DNA from: Leyella stercorea | GTDB lineage: Bacteria > Bacteroidota > Bacteroidia > Bacteroidales > Bacteroidaceae | Direction: 5' to 3' | DNA length: 6,708 bases | Assembly (NCBI RefSeq): GCF_021531655.1 | Contig: NZ_JADYUF010000079.1 | Location: 1 to 6,708, forward strand | Shown: one piece after another, positions 1 to 6,554 of the stretch | Numbering within the stretch: the first letter of the stretch is position 1 | Layout: each line of letters begins with the position of its first letter | The notes under the pieces: model-generated | Databases searched by the model: none | What the model saw: only the letters and a program-made list of their open reading frames with translations | What the model was told of the DNA's origin: nothing | Position numbers and translations under genes: made by a program

Positions 1-116
1 ACCTATAAAGATACAAAATATTTGTGAGACTACCAACTTTTTTATGAACTATTTCTTATCCCGAACTGGGGTACCATTGTCAAGTCAATCAGCTCATAAG
101 GAACATAGGAACAAAT

Positions 117-542
117 TTGATAAAGGGTTCTGACTACGCCATAGAGATTACGATTTACCAAGTCTCTACAGGCAAAAAGATAGCCACGAAAACGCATCAG
201 GGAGTAGACTTGGAATCTGGCGAGAGCTTTGTTTTCTCGGATGACATGCCAGAACTATTCACTTACGCCCGCAACAGAGACATAAATTGGAACGCCAACA
301 TCATAAGTAAAGACCAAGACACCCTAAAGGAGAGTCTACTCAAGAAGATAGAGTTCAGCGGTCGAGAATACGATGAGTATCTGAAAGCCAAGAAGGAAGG
401 CAAAATCAATGCTGCTGAAATAACCGATGATGACGGGTCGCCACAGGATGAACCAGACCCAGATTACAAAGAACCATCTGAAGACATGACTACTGGGATT
501 CCTAGCGATGTAGTAGTCGATACTGTACAAAGAAATAGATAA
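117..542 (+). CDS. Unrecognised small acidic-tailed protein, start uncertain
   Basis: I do not recognise this 141-residue protein. The N-terminal half has alternating hydrophobic residues suggesting beta strands (YAIEITIYQV near residues 7-16, then ESFVFSDDMPELF). A charged, probably helical stretch follows (about residues 65-95), and the tail is rich in Asp, Glu and Pro (about 104-125), so likely disordered. There is no signal peptide or membrane segment. The only start at this position is TTG, which is uncommon in Bacteroidales. The same frame stays open upstream to a TGA at 45-47, with no ATG, and that upstream translation also looks protein-like. The gene may therefore start at a non-ATG codon, or be the 3' remnant of a longer gene disrupted near base 45. 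A strong terminator 80 bases downstream fits the end of a transcription unit. No function can be assigned. Confidence 0.5.
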   Translation: MIKGSDYAIEITIYQVSTGKKIATKTHQGVDLESGESFVFSDDMPELFTYARNRDINWNANIISKDQDTLKESLLKKIEFSGREYDEYLKAKKEGKINAAEITDDDGSPQDEPDPDYKEPSEDMTTGIPSDVVVDTVQRNR

Positions 543-621
543 ATAGGTAACTTCTCTCTGTTTCTGTGATGCTTCGTACCCAAGCTATTGGGAAGAAAAT
601 TTAATATTAAAGATCAGAATG

Positions 622-659
622 AAAGTGCTGGTGTTTGTTAAAATACCAGCACTTTTTTT
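622..659 (+). terminator. Strong intrinsic terminator
   Basis: Bases 622-636 pair with 641-655 in a 15-bp stem with a single G-U pair and a four-base loop (GTTA). A run of seven T follows at 653-659, partly inside the stem. It lies 80 bases after the gene ending at 542. The A-rich 5' side of the stem means it could also stop transcription arriving from the opposite strand. Confidence 0.88.
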
Positions 660-718
660 GAAAATTTCCATTAATATTACTATATTATATAAGGTATAAT
701 CTGAAATACAAAAACAAT

Positions 719-1025
719 ATGGCAGGTAAAATGTCTTTATGCATTATCAAATACACCTATACACGCTATGTAGGGGTGGACATCGAAAAATATACTCGGG
801 GAATATATGAGTATGTGAAGGAAGCGTTCGGGGTGTTGCAGCCACAAATGTCGGAGCCGGGAACTATACCGGATATGTCAGACTATTTGGACGGACTACA
901 TATCAGACGAAGAACCTACAGCCGAATGCCCCTACTGCCATATCGACGCCGTCGTAGGCGATGCCTCGGGCTTCCCTATTACCAAGGAATTTCTGAGGAG
1001 AATGATGAAGAGATGGTTTTGGTGA
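719..1025 (+). pseudogene. Remnant of a small CPYC-motif 'cytoplasmic protein' gene, frameshifted
   Basis: An ATG at 719 opens a 103-codon frame to 1030. Its second half is an implausible arginine-rich string (five or more consecutive Arg), which is typical of out-of-frame reading. In the frame of base 894, open from 819 to a TGA at 1023-1025, the sequence reads as a coherent C-terminus: WTDYISDEEPTAECPYC, then HIDAVVGDASGFPITKEFL, ending RRMMKRWFW. From memory, this CPYC...VVGDASGFPIT pattern resembles the end of small proteins annotated only as 'cytoplasmic protein' in Bacteroides and Prevotella. Upstream of about 885 that frame degrades and meets a TGA at 816-818, so no intact start joins it. 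The simplest reading is a decayed gene whose 3' end is still legible. Alternatively, 719-1030 is a real short hypothetical protein, which I think less likely. No promoter of the Bacteroidetes type is evident upstream. Confidence 0.5.
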
Positions 1026-1048
1026 TGTAATATTTTTGCCAGCAAATG

Positions 1049-1079
1049 TTTGTAAATCAACAAAAATGCTGTATATTTG
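1049..1079 (+). promoter_or_regulatory. Bacteroidetes-type promoter of the Rpn-family gene
   Basis: TTTG at 1049-1052 and TATATTTG at 1072-1079 match the -33 TTTG and -7 TAnnTTTG elements of Bacteroidetes housekeeping promoters, with exactly the consensus 19-base spacer. Transcription would start near 1085, about 20 bases before the ATG at 1106. This rules out the in-frame ATG at 1046, which lies upstream of the promoter's -33 element. Confidence 0.8.
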
Positions 1080-1105
1080 CTGATGAAATAATAAATAGCA
1101 GCGTT

Positions 1106-2032
1106 ATGGTAGAGAAATACATTAATCCACATACTGACTTTGGCTTTAAGCGACTCTTCGGTTCTGAGTTTAACAAGGAATTGCTCATCAGCTTTCTGAA
1201 CGCTATGTTTCATGGCGAGCAGAACGTTCAAGATGTCACATATCTAAATTCTGAGCAACTTGGCGACCGTGCTGATGCCCGACGTGCCATCTTCGATGTA
1301 TATTGCGAGAACGACAAGGGCGAGAAGTTTATAGTAGAGATGCAGAATGTATATCAGGAGTTTTTCAAGGACCGTACTATATATTATTCTACGTTCCCCA
1401 TTCGTGAACAGGCGCAGCGTGGAGGAGAATGGGATTTCCATCTTAACCCCGTATATACCATAGGTCTGCTGAACTTCAACTTTGCAGAAGGACTTGATAA
1501 CGCCAAACGATGGCACCATGAGGTAAAGTTGATGGAGGTGGATACGCATGAGATATTCTACGACAAACTGACGTATATCTATGTTGAGATTCCGAAGTTC
1601 GACAAGCAGGAATTGGAACTTGTGACTATGTATGACAAGTGGATGTATGTGCTGAAGAATCTCTCCGGACTTATGCAACGCCCAGCAGCTCTTCAGGAGC
1701 GTGTCTTTACAAGGCTTTTTGAGCAAGCAGAAATTTCCAAGTTTAATAAGCAGGAGCTAAAAATGTACGAGGATAGCGTCAATGCCTACCGCGACATAGT
1801 GAATGCCATAAGGACGGCTGAGAAGACGAAGTTTGCTGAAGGACATGCTGAAGGACATGCTGAAGGAATGGCTGAGGGCATGGCTAAAGGCATAGCTAAA
1901 GGCAAAGTGGAGGGCGAAAAAGAAGCAAAGGAAAAGATGGCTGCCAATCTCCTTTCTCTTGGAGTGCCTTTAGAAACTATAGTGCAAGCATCGGGCTTGT
2001 CGGAAGAAGATATTCAGAATCTTAAACTGTAA
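1106..2032 (+). CDS. Rpn-family PD-(D/E)XK nuclease / putative transposase
   Basis: This 308-residue protein belongs to the Rpn/PDDEXK_2 family, known as recombination-promoting nucleases (RpnA of E. coli is a DNA endonuclease) and often annotated 'PD-(D/E)XK nuclease family transposase'. The family opening is clear: YINPHTDFGFKRLFGSEFNKELL at residues 5-27, followed by LISFLNAMF. The nuclease core is visible as D64 (in IFDVYC), then E78 and Q80 (in IVEMQ), a D-x13-E-x-Q pattern. A YYSTFPIREQ segment (residues 93-102), conserved in the family, follows. Residues 244-271 are a low-complexity AEGH/AEGM/AKGK linker. The end, LLSLGVPLETIVQASGLSEEDI, is the usual short helical C-terminus. I chose the ATG at 1106 because the promoter at 1049-1079 excludes the one at 1046. 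The length is normal and nothing looks broken. The gene stands alone between its own promoter and terminator, with no terminal inverted repeats seen, so it looks like a stand-alone nuclease rather than part of an intact IS. Confidence 0.9.
   Translation: MVEKYINPHTDFGFKRLFGSEFNKELLISFLNAMFHGEQNVQDVTYLNSEQLGDRADARRAIFDVYCENDKGEKFIVEMQNVYQEFFKDRTIYYSTFPIREQAQRGGEWDFHLNPVYTIGLLNFNFAEGLDNAKRWHHEVKLMEVDTHEIFYDKLTYIYVEIPKFDKQELELVTMYDKWMYVLKNLSGLMQRPAALQERVFTRLFEQAEISKFNKQELKMYEDSVNAYRDIVNAIRTAEKTKFAEGHAEGHAEGMAEGMAKGIAKGKVEGEKEAKEKMAANLLSLGVPLETIVQASGLSEEDIQNLKL
1835..1918 (+). repeat. 12-base tandem repeat inside the Rpn-family gene
   Basis: Seven consecutive 12-base units encode four-residue steps AEGH, AEGH, AEGM, AEGM, AKGI, AKGK, VEGE. 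The first two units (1835-1846 and 1847-1858) are identical, and later units diverge progressively. Since 12 is a multiple of three, slippage would change the length of the linker helix without breaking the frame. Such AEG/AKG runs are common near the C-terminus of this family. Confidence 0.85.
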
Positions 2033-2073
2033 TTTCGTTCGTGAACTATCTAATAGTACGATATGATTTTCAT

Positions 2074-2107
2074 AATAGCGGGGACTTCGGTCTCCGCTAT
2101 TGTTTTT
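2074..2107 (+). terminator. Intrinsic terminator with UUCG tetraloop
   Basis: Bases 2074-2085 pair with 2090-2101 in a 12-bp stem with one G-U pair. The loop is TTCG closed by C-G, the classic extra-stable tetraloop. Five T follow at 2103-2107. It lies 41 bases after the Rpn-family stop codon and separates that unit from the surface-protein operon. Confidence 0.88.
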
Positions 2108-2160
2108 CCCAAAAAACATATTTTCAAGGGAATCTACAAGCAAACGGCATATTCTCATTG

Positions 2161-2193
2161 ATGTGAACTATTATGAACTTGTCGTATTCACAT
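2161..2193 (+). promoter_or_regulatory. Inverted repeat over the operon promoter, possible operator
   Basis: ATGTGAA at 2161-2167 is the exact reverse complement of TTCACAT at 2187-2193, spanning the predicted -33 element. A smaller CACA-N5-TGTG palindrome (2189-2201) sits directly before the -7 element. Both are short and could be chance. If real, they are placed where a regulator would control the fimbrillin operon. Confidence 0.25.
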
Positions 2194-2209
2194 AAATTGT
2201 GTAATTTTG
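2178..2209 (+). promoter_or_regulatory. Probable promoter of the fimbrillin/LRR operon
   Basis: TAATTTTG at 2202-2209 matches the Bacteroidetes -7 consensus TAnnTTTG exactly. The best -33 candidate is CTTG at 2178-2181 with a 20-base spacer (or TTGT with 19), three of four bases matching. Transcription would begin near 2215, leaving a leader of about 35 bases before the ATG at 2250. No other such element is seen before the two downstream genes, so it probably drives all three. Confidence 0.6.
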
Positions 2210-2249
2210 CACAACTATTATAATACGGCAATAACAAAACTTGAAATCT

Positions 2250-3209
2250 ATGATAATAAATAAGTTGTTGAATAAGTGCTTATACATTGCTGCTGTCAGT
2301 TTTTTTCTGTTGGCTTGCTCTTCGGGAGCAGAAAACGGTGTGGACGATGAGCCTACACCTCCGCAGCCCGAAAAACCAACAGTGCGTATACCCATTGGCA
2401 TCAGCACCTATATAACTCGTGTCACTGAAACTGCGTATGAGAGTGGCGACCGGATAGGACTTTATGTTGTGAATCGTAACGATGACGGTTCGCAAAATGA
2501 CCTAAAGCCTTCGGGCAATTATGTTGACAATATGCGCTATACATATTCTTACAATACTTGGACTCCCGACGAGACAGTGTATTGGAAGGATGACAAGACG
2601 TGTGCTGATTTTTATTTGTATTATCCTTATCAGGCAGTACACGCAAACGAGAACCCTATGGTGTTTAAAGTAGAAGCTGATCAAAGCAAAGTCAACTCTT
2701 ATAAGAATTCCGATGTCATCATTGGTTCTACGTTAAATGTGGCACCAAGTCAGACGACTGTCTACATTGCCTCAAAGCATGTGATGAGTAGGGTGGTGAT
2801 AGCCTTGAAGCCAGGCGAAGGATTTACCGATGCTTCGCTTGCAGCTTCGGATGTTAAGGTGACGCTTAACATACCAGCCGTAAGTGCCAACATAGACCTT
2901 GCAACGGGCAAGGTGAAACCTATTATGAATTCTGATAGTGAGTCATTGACTATGACTCCGATGACACCATACAAGGACGGCAATGTCTATCGTGCCATTG
3001 TGGTGCCGCAGCAAGTAGCGCAGACCAATCTGATAAATGTGAATGTGGACGGACGTGACTTCGTGTTCTCCAAGGCTTTCGATTTTGTAAGTGGCAAAAG
3101 CTATACGTTCAATGTAACACTTGCTAAGAAAAGCAGCGGCTTGAACGCCACCATAACCGGATGGGACTCAGACGGCGTAGACTATGGTGGAACGGCTACT
3201 GAGGAATAA
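2250..3209 (+). CDS. Fimbrillin family (Mfa-like/FimA-like) lipoprotein
   Basis: This 319-residue protein has a lipoprotein signal: hydrophobic IAAVSFFLLAC with lipobox LLAC, the lipidated Cys being residue 23. An acidic, proline-rich linker follows (DDEPTPPQPEKP). The rest fits one fimbrillin domain, with the family landmarks in order: a TR...ESGDRIGLYVV start, FYLYYPY, SDVIIGSTLNVAP, KHVMSRVVIALKPGEGF, YRAIVVPQQV, GKSYTFNVTL and the C-terminal ITGWDSDGVDYGGTATEE. Such proteins are exported lipoproteins that form or decorate type V pili of Bacteroidales. The intact C-terminal end indicates a complete, single-domain family member. I preferred the ATG at 2250 over a TTG at 2241, which would add only three residues. 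It is the first gene of an apparent operon, 25 bases before the next start. It is clearly related to the N-terminal domains of the next two genes but much more distantly than they are to each other. Whether it is a stalk or an accessory subunit cannot be told. Confidence 0.88.
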   Translation: MIINKLLNKCLYIAAVSFFLLACSSGAENGVDDEPTPPQPEKPTVRIPIGISTYITRVTETAYESGDRIGLYVVNRNDDGSQNDLKPSGNYVDNMRYTYSYNTWTPDETVYWKDDKTCADFYLYYPYQAVHANENPMVFKVEADQSKVNSYKNSDVIIGSTLNVAPSQTTVYIASKHVMSRVVIALKPGEGFTDASLAASDVKVTLNIPAVSANIDLATGKVKPIMNSDSESLTMTPMTPYKDGNVYRAIVVPQQVAQTNLINVNVDGRDFVFSKAFDFVSGKSYTFNVTLAKKSSGLNATITGWDSDGVDYGGTATEE

Positions 3210-3234
3210 TCTGTTTTTTATTGATTACTGTTGC

Positions 3235-4392
3235 ATGATAAGGAAACACATAAACTTTCTTATATATATTGCCATAACTATATGTGTGGTGTTGTGTGCT
3301 GGTTGCGCTGAAGGACTGTTCGGCGAAGACGGCACACAGCACTGCACTCGGCGTATTGAGCTTTCAGGCGAGATAGACCAGGTGGCAGTGACACGTGTCA
3401 ACGACGGCGGCTTTTGCAACGGCGACGGAATGGGCATCTACATTGTTGACTATAAGGCTGGTACACCCGGCACGCTGCAGCAGAGTGGCAACCGTGCCAA
3501 CAATGTATGCTACACTTACGATGAAGCCAACCGTAAATGGAATTCTGACTATGATGTTTACTGGAAAGACTTTCATACCCATATAGACGTATATGGCTAC
3601 TATCCATACGCCAAACCCGTAAGTATCGACAACTATACTTTTAATGTACAGCGCGACCAGAGCACTGCCACTGCCGACGGCAAGATGGGCGGCTATGAGG
3701 CGAGCGACTTTCTTTGGGGCAAGTTGAGCGACGTAGCACCCACCAGTGCCGCTTTGCGTCTGTTGCTGAGACACCGTATGTCGAGTGCCTGCGTGAAACT
3801 GCTCAAGGGCGAGGGTTTCACCGAGAGCGAATGGGAAAGCATAGATAAGACAGTGCTTGCCACCAATCTGGCACGTAAGGCAAGCATAAACATGACGGAC
3901 GGAACCGTGAAAGTGGCAGGTGACGTGGAGACGTCGGCTACCATTCCCTCGCAAGTGAACAATGAATGGCGCGCAATCGTAGTGCCCCAGACTGTCCCGG
4001 CTGGCACAACACTCTTCAGTATCACTATAGGTGGCACACCGTATAAGTTTGCGAAGAACGAGCCGCTTACCTATGTGTCGGGCAAGATGATGAAGTTCAA
4101 CATCAGAGTGGATAAGGCCGAGGGTAGTGACAAGTATCGTCTCATGCTTGTAAGCGAGAGCATTGCCCCTTGGGAGAATGATCTCCAGAGCCATGATGCC
4201 ACGGCTACTGAGTATGTTGTTATCAACTCCACTGCCGGACATCTTAAAGACTCGATAGCCGCTTCGCATAAGGATATTGCCATGGTGAAACGCATGAAGG
4301 TGACCGGCATCATTAATCATCATGATTTCATAATGATGCGCGACAGCATGCCAAAGCTTACGGCTCTTAACCTCAAGGATGTAAGAATCAAA
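3235..4392 (+). repeat. Long direct repeat, copy 1 (fimbrillin plus BspA cap module)
   Basis: These 1158 bases align without gaps to 5397-6554. Similarity begins at the start codon (upstream bases differ) and ends at the codon for Lys386, after which the two genes diverge at once. By hand count about 39 of 386 residues differ. The copies lie head to tail, 1004 bases apart, so homologous recombination or gene conversion between them is possible. Confidence 0.92.
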
Positions 4393-5400
4393 GTACCGAC
4401 CAGTGGCTATATTAATCCGGATTGGAAAGATGATGAAATACCTTCTGAATGTTTTATAAGAAAGAAAACGCTGACAAGCATTGTGTTTCCTGACGTTCTT
4501 AAGAGTATCGGAAGTAACGCTTTTGCCGGCTCTGGTTTGAAGGGGTCTCTCAATATTCCCGAAGGTGTGGTAGAGATTGGGAAATGGGCTTTTACTAACA
4601 ACGACTTTACCGGTATCTTGACATTACCTTCCACGTTGAAGAAAATAGGCGTTAGTGCTTTTAGTGAGTGTTGTTTTATATGTCCATTGAACTTGCCGGA
4701 TGGAATTGAAGAAATCGAATCTGGATGTTTTTATAATTGCCGGTATCTGTATGGCAAGCTGATATTGCCAAGTCATTTGAAGAAGATGGGTTCAAGCGCA
4801 TTCCGTGGTTGTACTGGCTTTAAAGGCGACTTGGTGATTCCTAAATCCTTGACCGTTATACCCGGGCTCGCTTTTTACGAATGTGGGTTGGGAGGCAGAT
4901 TACAGTTGCATGATGGCATCACTATTATAGGAGACTGTGCATTTACTCGTAACGGATTCATTGGCGAACTTGAATTGCCGAAGAGTCTTACAATACTTGA
5001 ACGTGGAAACTTCGATGGAAATTATTTCTCAGGAAGCTTTAAGATACCCAAGGGATTGTTAAGCATTTCTGTATCAGCTTTTGCATATTGCGCTTTTACT
5101 GGGGAGGCGGAGATTCCAGAGGGTATTCTGTCTATTGGTGAAGGAGCATTTTATAATAACGAAAATCTGCAAAAGATAATATTGCCAAGCAGTCTTGAGT
5201 TAATCGATGATCAAGCCTTCGGATATTGCAAATCGCTTCGCGTAATTGAATGTAAGAGCACCGTCCCTCCAGTTGTGAATGACAGAGCTTTCTATGGAGT
5301 CCATTTGCAAGACCTCACTGTTATCGTGCCTAAGTCTGCTTTAAATGACTATAAGTCGTCAGATTTCTGGTCGGGTTTATTATTAAAAACTGTCGAATGA
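3235..5400 (+). CDS. Fimbrillin-BspA leucine-rich-repeat fusion lipoprotein
   Basis: This is a 721-residue predicted surface lipoprotein in three parts. (1) A signal peptide ends at CAGC with Cys24 lipidated; Cys rather than Leu at -3 makes the lipobox slightly atypical. A fimbrillin domain covers about 40-295, with landmarks TRV (53-55), GDGMGIYIVDY, YGYYPYA (120-126), SDFLWGKLSDVAP (158-169), RHRMSSACVKL (179-189), WRAIVVPQTV (245-254) and GKMMKFNIRV (283-292). (2) A BspA-type cap covers about 325-386 (YVVINSTAGHLKDSIA ... MKVTG ... LTALNLKDV). (3) Eleven or so LRR_5 repeats of 23-24 residues span about 420-699, pattern LP-x-x-L-x-x-I-x-x-x-AF-x-x-C, ending with the family's VIVPKSALNDYKSSDFW. 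BspA repeats in Tannerella and relatives bind host matrix proteins and other bacteria. P. gingivalis Mfa5 sets a precedent for a pilin-associated protein with an extra adhesive domain, so a tip or accessory adhesin role is a reasonable inference. I chose the ATG at 3235 because it starts directly at the signal peptide; 3184 would overlap the previous gene. Base composition drops sharply in the LRR half. Confidence 0.88.
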   Translation: MIRKHINFLIYIAITICVVLCAGCAEGLFGEDGTQHCTRRIELSGEIDQVAVTRVNDGGFCNGDGMGIYIVDYKAGTPGTLQQSGNRANNVCYTYDEANRKWNSDYDVYWKDFHTHIDVYGYYPYAKPVSIDNYTFNVQRDQSTATADGKMGGYEASDFLWGKLSDVAPTSAALRLLLRHRMSSACVKLLKGEGFTESEWESIDKTVLATNLARKASINMTDGTVKVAGDVETSATIPSQVNNEWRAIVVPQTVPAGTTLFSITIGGTPYKFAKNEPLTYVSGKMMKFNIRVDKAEGSDKYRLMLVSESIAPWENDLQSHDATATEYVVINSTAGHLKDSIAASHKDIAMVKRMKVTGIINHHDFIMMRDSMPKLTALNLKDVRIKVPTSGYINPDWKDDEIPSECFIRKKTLTSIVFPDVLKSIGSNAFAGSGLKGSLNIPEGVVEIGKWAFTNNDFTGILTLPSTLKKIGVSAFSECCFICPLNLPDGIEEIESGCFYNCRYLYGKLILPSHLKKMGSSAFRGCTGFKGDLVIPKSLTVIPGLAFYECGLGGRLQLHDGITIIGDCAFTRNGFIGELELPKSLTILERGNFDGNYFSGSFKIPKGLLSISVSAFAYCAFTGEAEIPEGILSIGEGAFYNNENLQKIILPSSLELIDDQAFGYCKSLRVIECKSTVPPVVNDRAFYGVHLQDLTVIVPKSALNDYKSSDFWSGLLLKTVE
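4492..5331 (+). repeat. Tandem BspA-type leucine-rich repeats (protein-level, about 69-base period)
   Basis: About eleven to twelve units, mostly 23 residues, lie in residues 420-699 of the fusion lipoprotein. Examples are DVLKSIGSNAFAGSGLKGS, EGVVEIGKWAFTNNDFTGI and SSLELIDDQAFGYCKSLRV. The DNA copies are well diverged, so this is an old repeat array and not a recent slippage product. Two units are 24 residues, and the last two are irregular (27 and 21), as usual at the C-terminal end of such arrays. Confidence 0.85.
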
Positions 5401-6554
5401 TAAGAAAATACATAAACTTTCTTATATACATTACCATAACTATATGTGTGGTGTTGTGTGCTGGCTGCGCTGACGGACTGTTCGGCGCTGACGGCACCCA
5501 GCACAGCACCTGTCGTATTGAGCTTTCAGGCGAGATAGACCATGTGGCTGTGACACGTGTCAACGACGGCGGCTTTTGCGACGGCGACGGAATGGGCATC
5601 TACATTGTTGACTATAAGGCCGACATTCCCGGCACATTACAACAGAGTGGCAACCGTGCCGATAATGTATGCTACACTTACGATGAAACCAACTGTAAAT
5701 GGAATTCAGACCAAGACGTTTACTGGAAGGACAATCATACCCATATAGACGTATATGGCTACTATCCATACGCCAACCCCGAAAGCATCGACAACTATAC
5801 TTTTAATGTGCAGCGCGACCAGAACACTGCCACTGCCGACGGCAAGATGGGCGGTTATGAAGCGAGCGACTTCCTATGGGGCAAGTTGAGCGACGTAGCA
5901 CCCACCAGTGCTGCCTTGCGTCTGCTGCTGAGACACCGTATGTCGAGTGCCTGCGTGAAACTGCTCAAGGGCGAGGGCTTCACCGAGAGCGAATGGGAAG
6001 GCATAGACAAGACAGTGCTTGTTACCAACCTGGCACGTAAGGCAAGCGTAAATATGACCGACGGAACCGTGAAAGTGGCAGGTGATGTGGAGTCGTCGGC
6101 TACCATTCCCTCGCAAGTGAACGATGAATGGCGTGCCATCGTAGTGCCTCAGACCGTCCCAACAGGCACAACGCTCTTCAGCATCACCATAGGTGGCGCA
6201 CCTTACAAGTTTGCTAAGAACGAGGCGCTTACCTATGTATCGGGCAAGATGATGAAGTTCAACATCAGAGTGGACAAGACCGAGGGTCATGGCAAGTATC
6301 GTCTCACACTTGTAAGTGAGAGTATTGCCCCTTGGGAGAACGATCCCCAGAGCCATGATGCTACGGCTACGGAGTATGTCGTTATCAACTCCACTGCTGG
6401 ATATCTTAAGGACTCGATAGCCGCTTCGCATAAGGATATTGCCATGGTGAAACGCATGAAGGTGACCGGTACCATTAATGCGCGTGATTTTAGGATTATG
6501 CGCGACAGTATGCCAAATCTTATGGCTCTAAATCTAAAGGATGTAAGAATAAAA
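5397..6554 (+). repeat. Long direct repeat, copy 2 (fimbrillin plus BspA cap module)
   Basis: This is the second copy of the 1158-base module at 3235-4392, equal in length and gap-free. Differences cluster unevenly. Residues 144-201 are identical in the two proteins although eight codons there differ synonymously. Residues 97-130 and 361-376 hold many replacements. Confidence 0.92.

Noticed and set aside
695..700. TATAAT hexamer as a promoter for the 719 frame
   Set aside because: This is the E. coli type -10 and the surrounding DNA is all AT-rich; no TAnnTTTG element is present there.
1046..1105. Upstream ATG start for the Rpn-family gene
   Set aside because: The promoter at 1049-1079 lies downstream of this ATG, and the extra 20 residues do not resemble the family start, which begins at MVEKYINPHTDFGFK.
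1030..2110. Intact insertion sequence around the 'putative transposase'
   Set aside because: No terminal inverted repeats or target duplication could be found by eye, and Rpn-family proteins are usually not bounded by IS ends.
3184..3234. Upstream ATG start for the fusion lipoprotein
   Set aside because: It would overlap the end of the preceding gene and place 17 residues before a perfectly placed lipoprotein signal peptide.
3364..4323. Long 319-codon open frame on the minus strand
   Set aside because: It lies wholly opposite the fimbrillin domain, is rich in His, Cys and Ala without domain features, and a shorter version appears opposite the duplicated copy (5874-6431). It is a shadow of GC-rich codon use.
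4492..5331. CRISPR-like or DNA-level tandem array
   Set aside because: The period of about 69 bases comes from leucine-rich repeats in the protein; the DNA units are diverged and there are no identical repeats with unique spacers.
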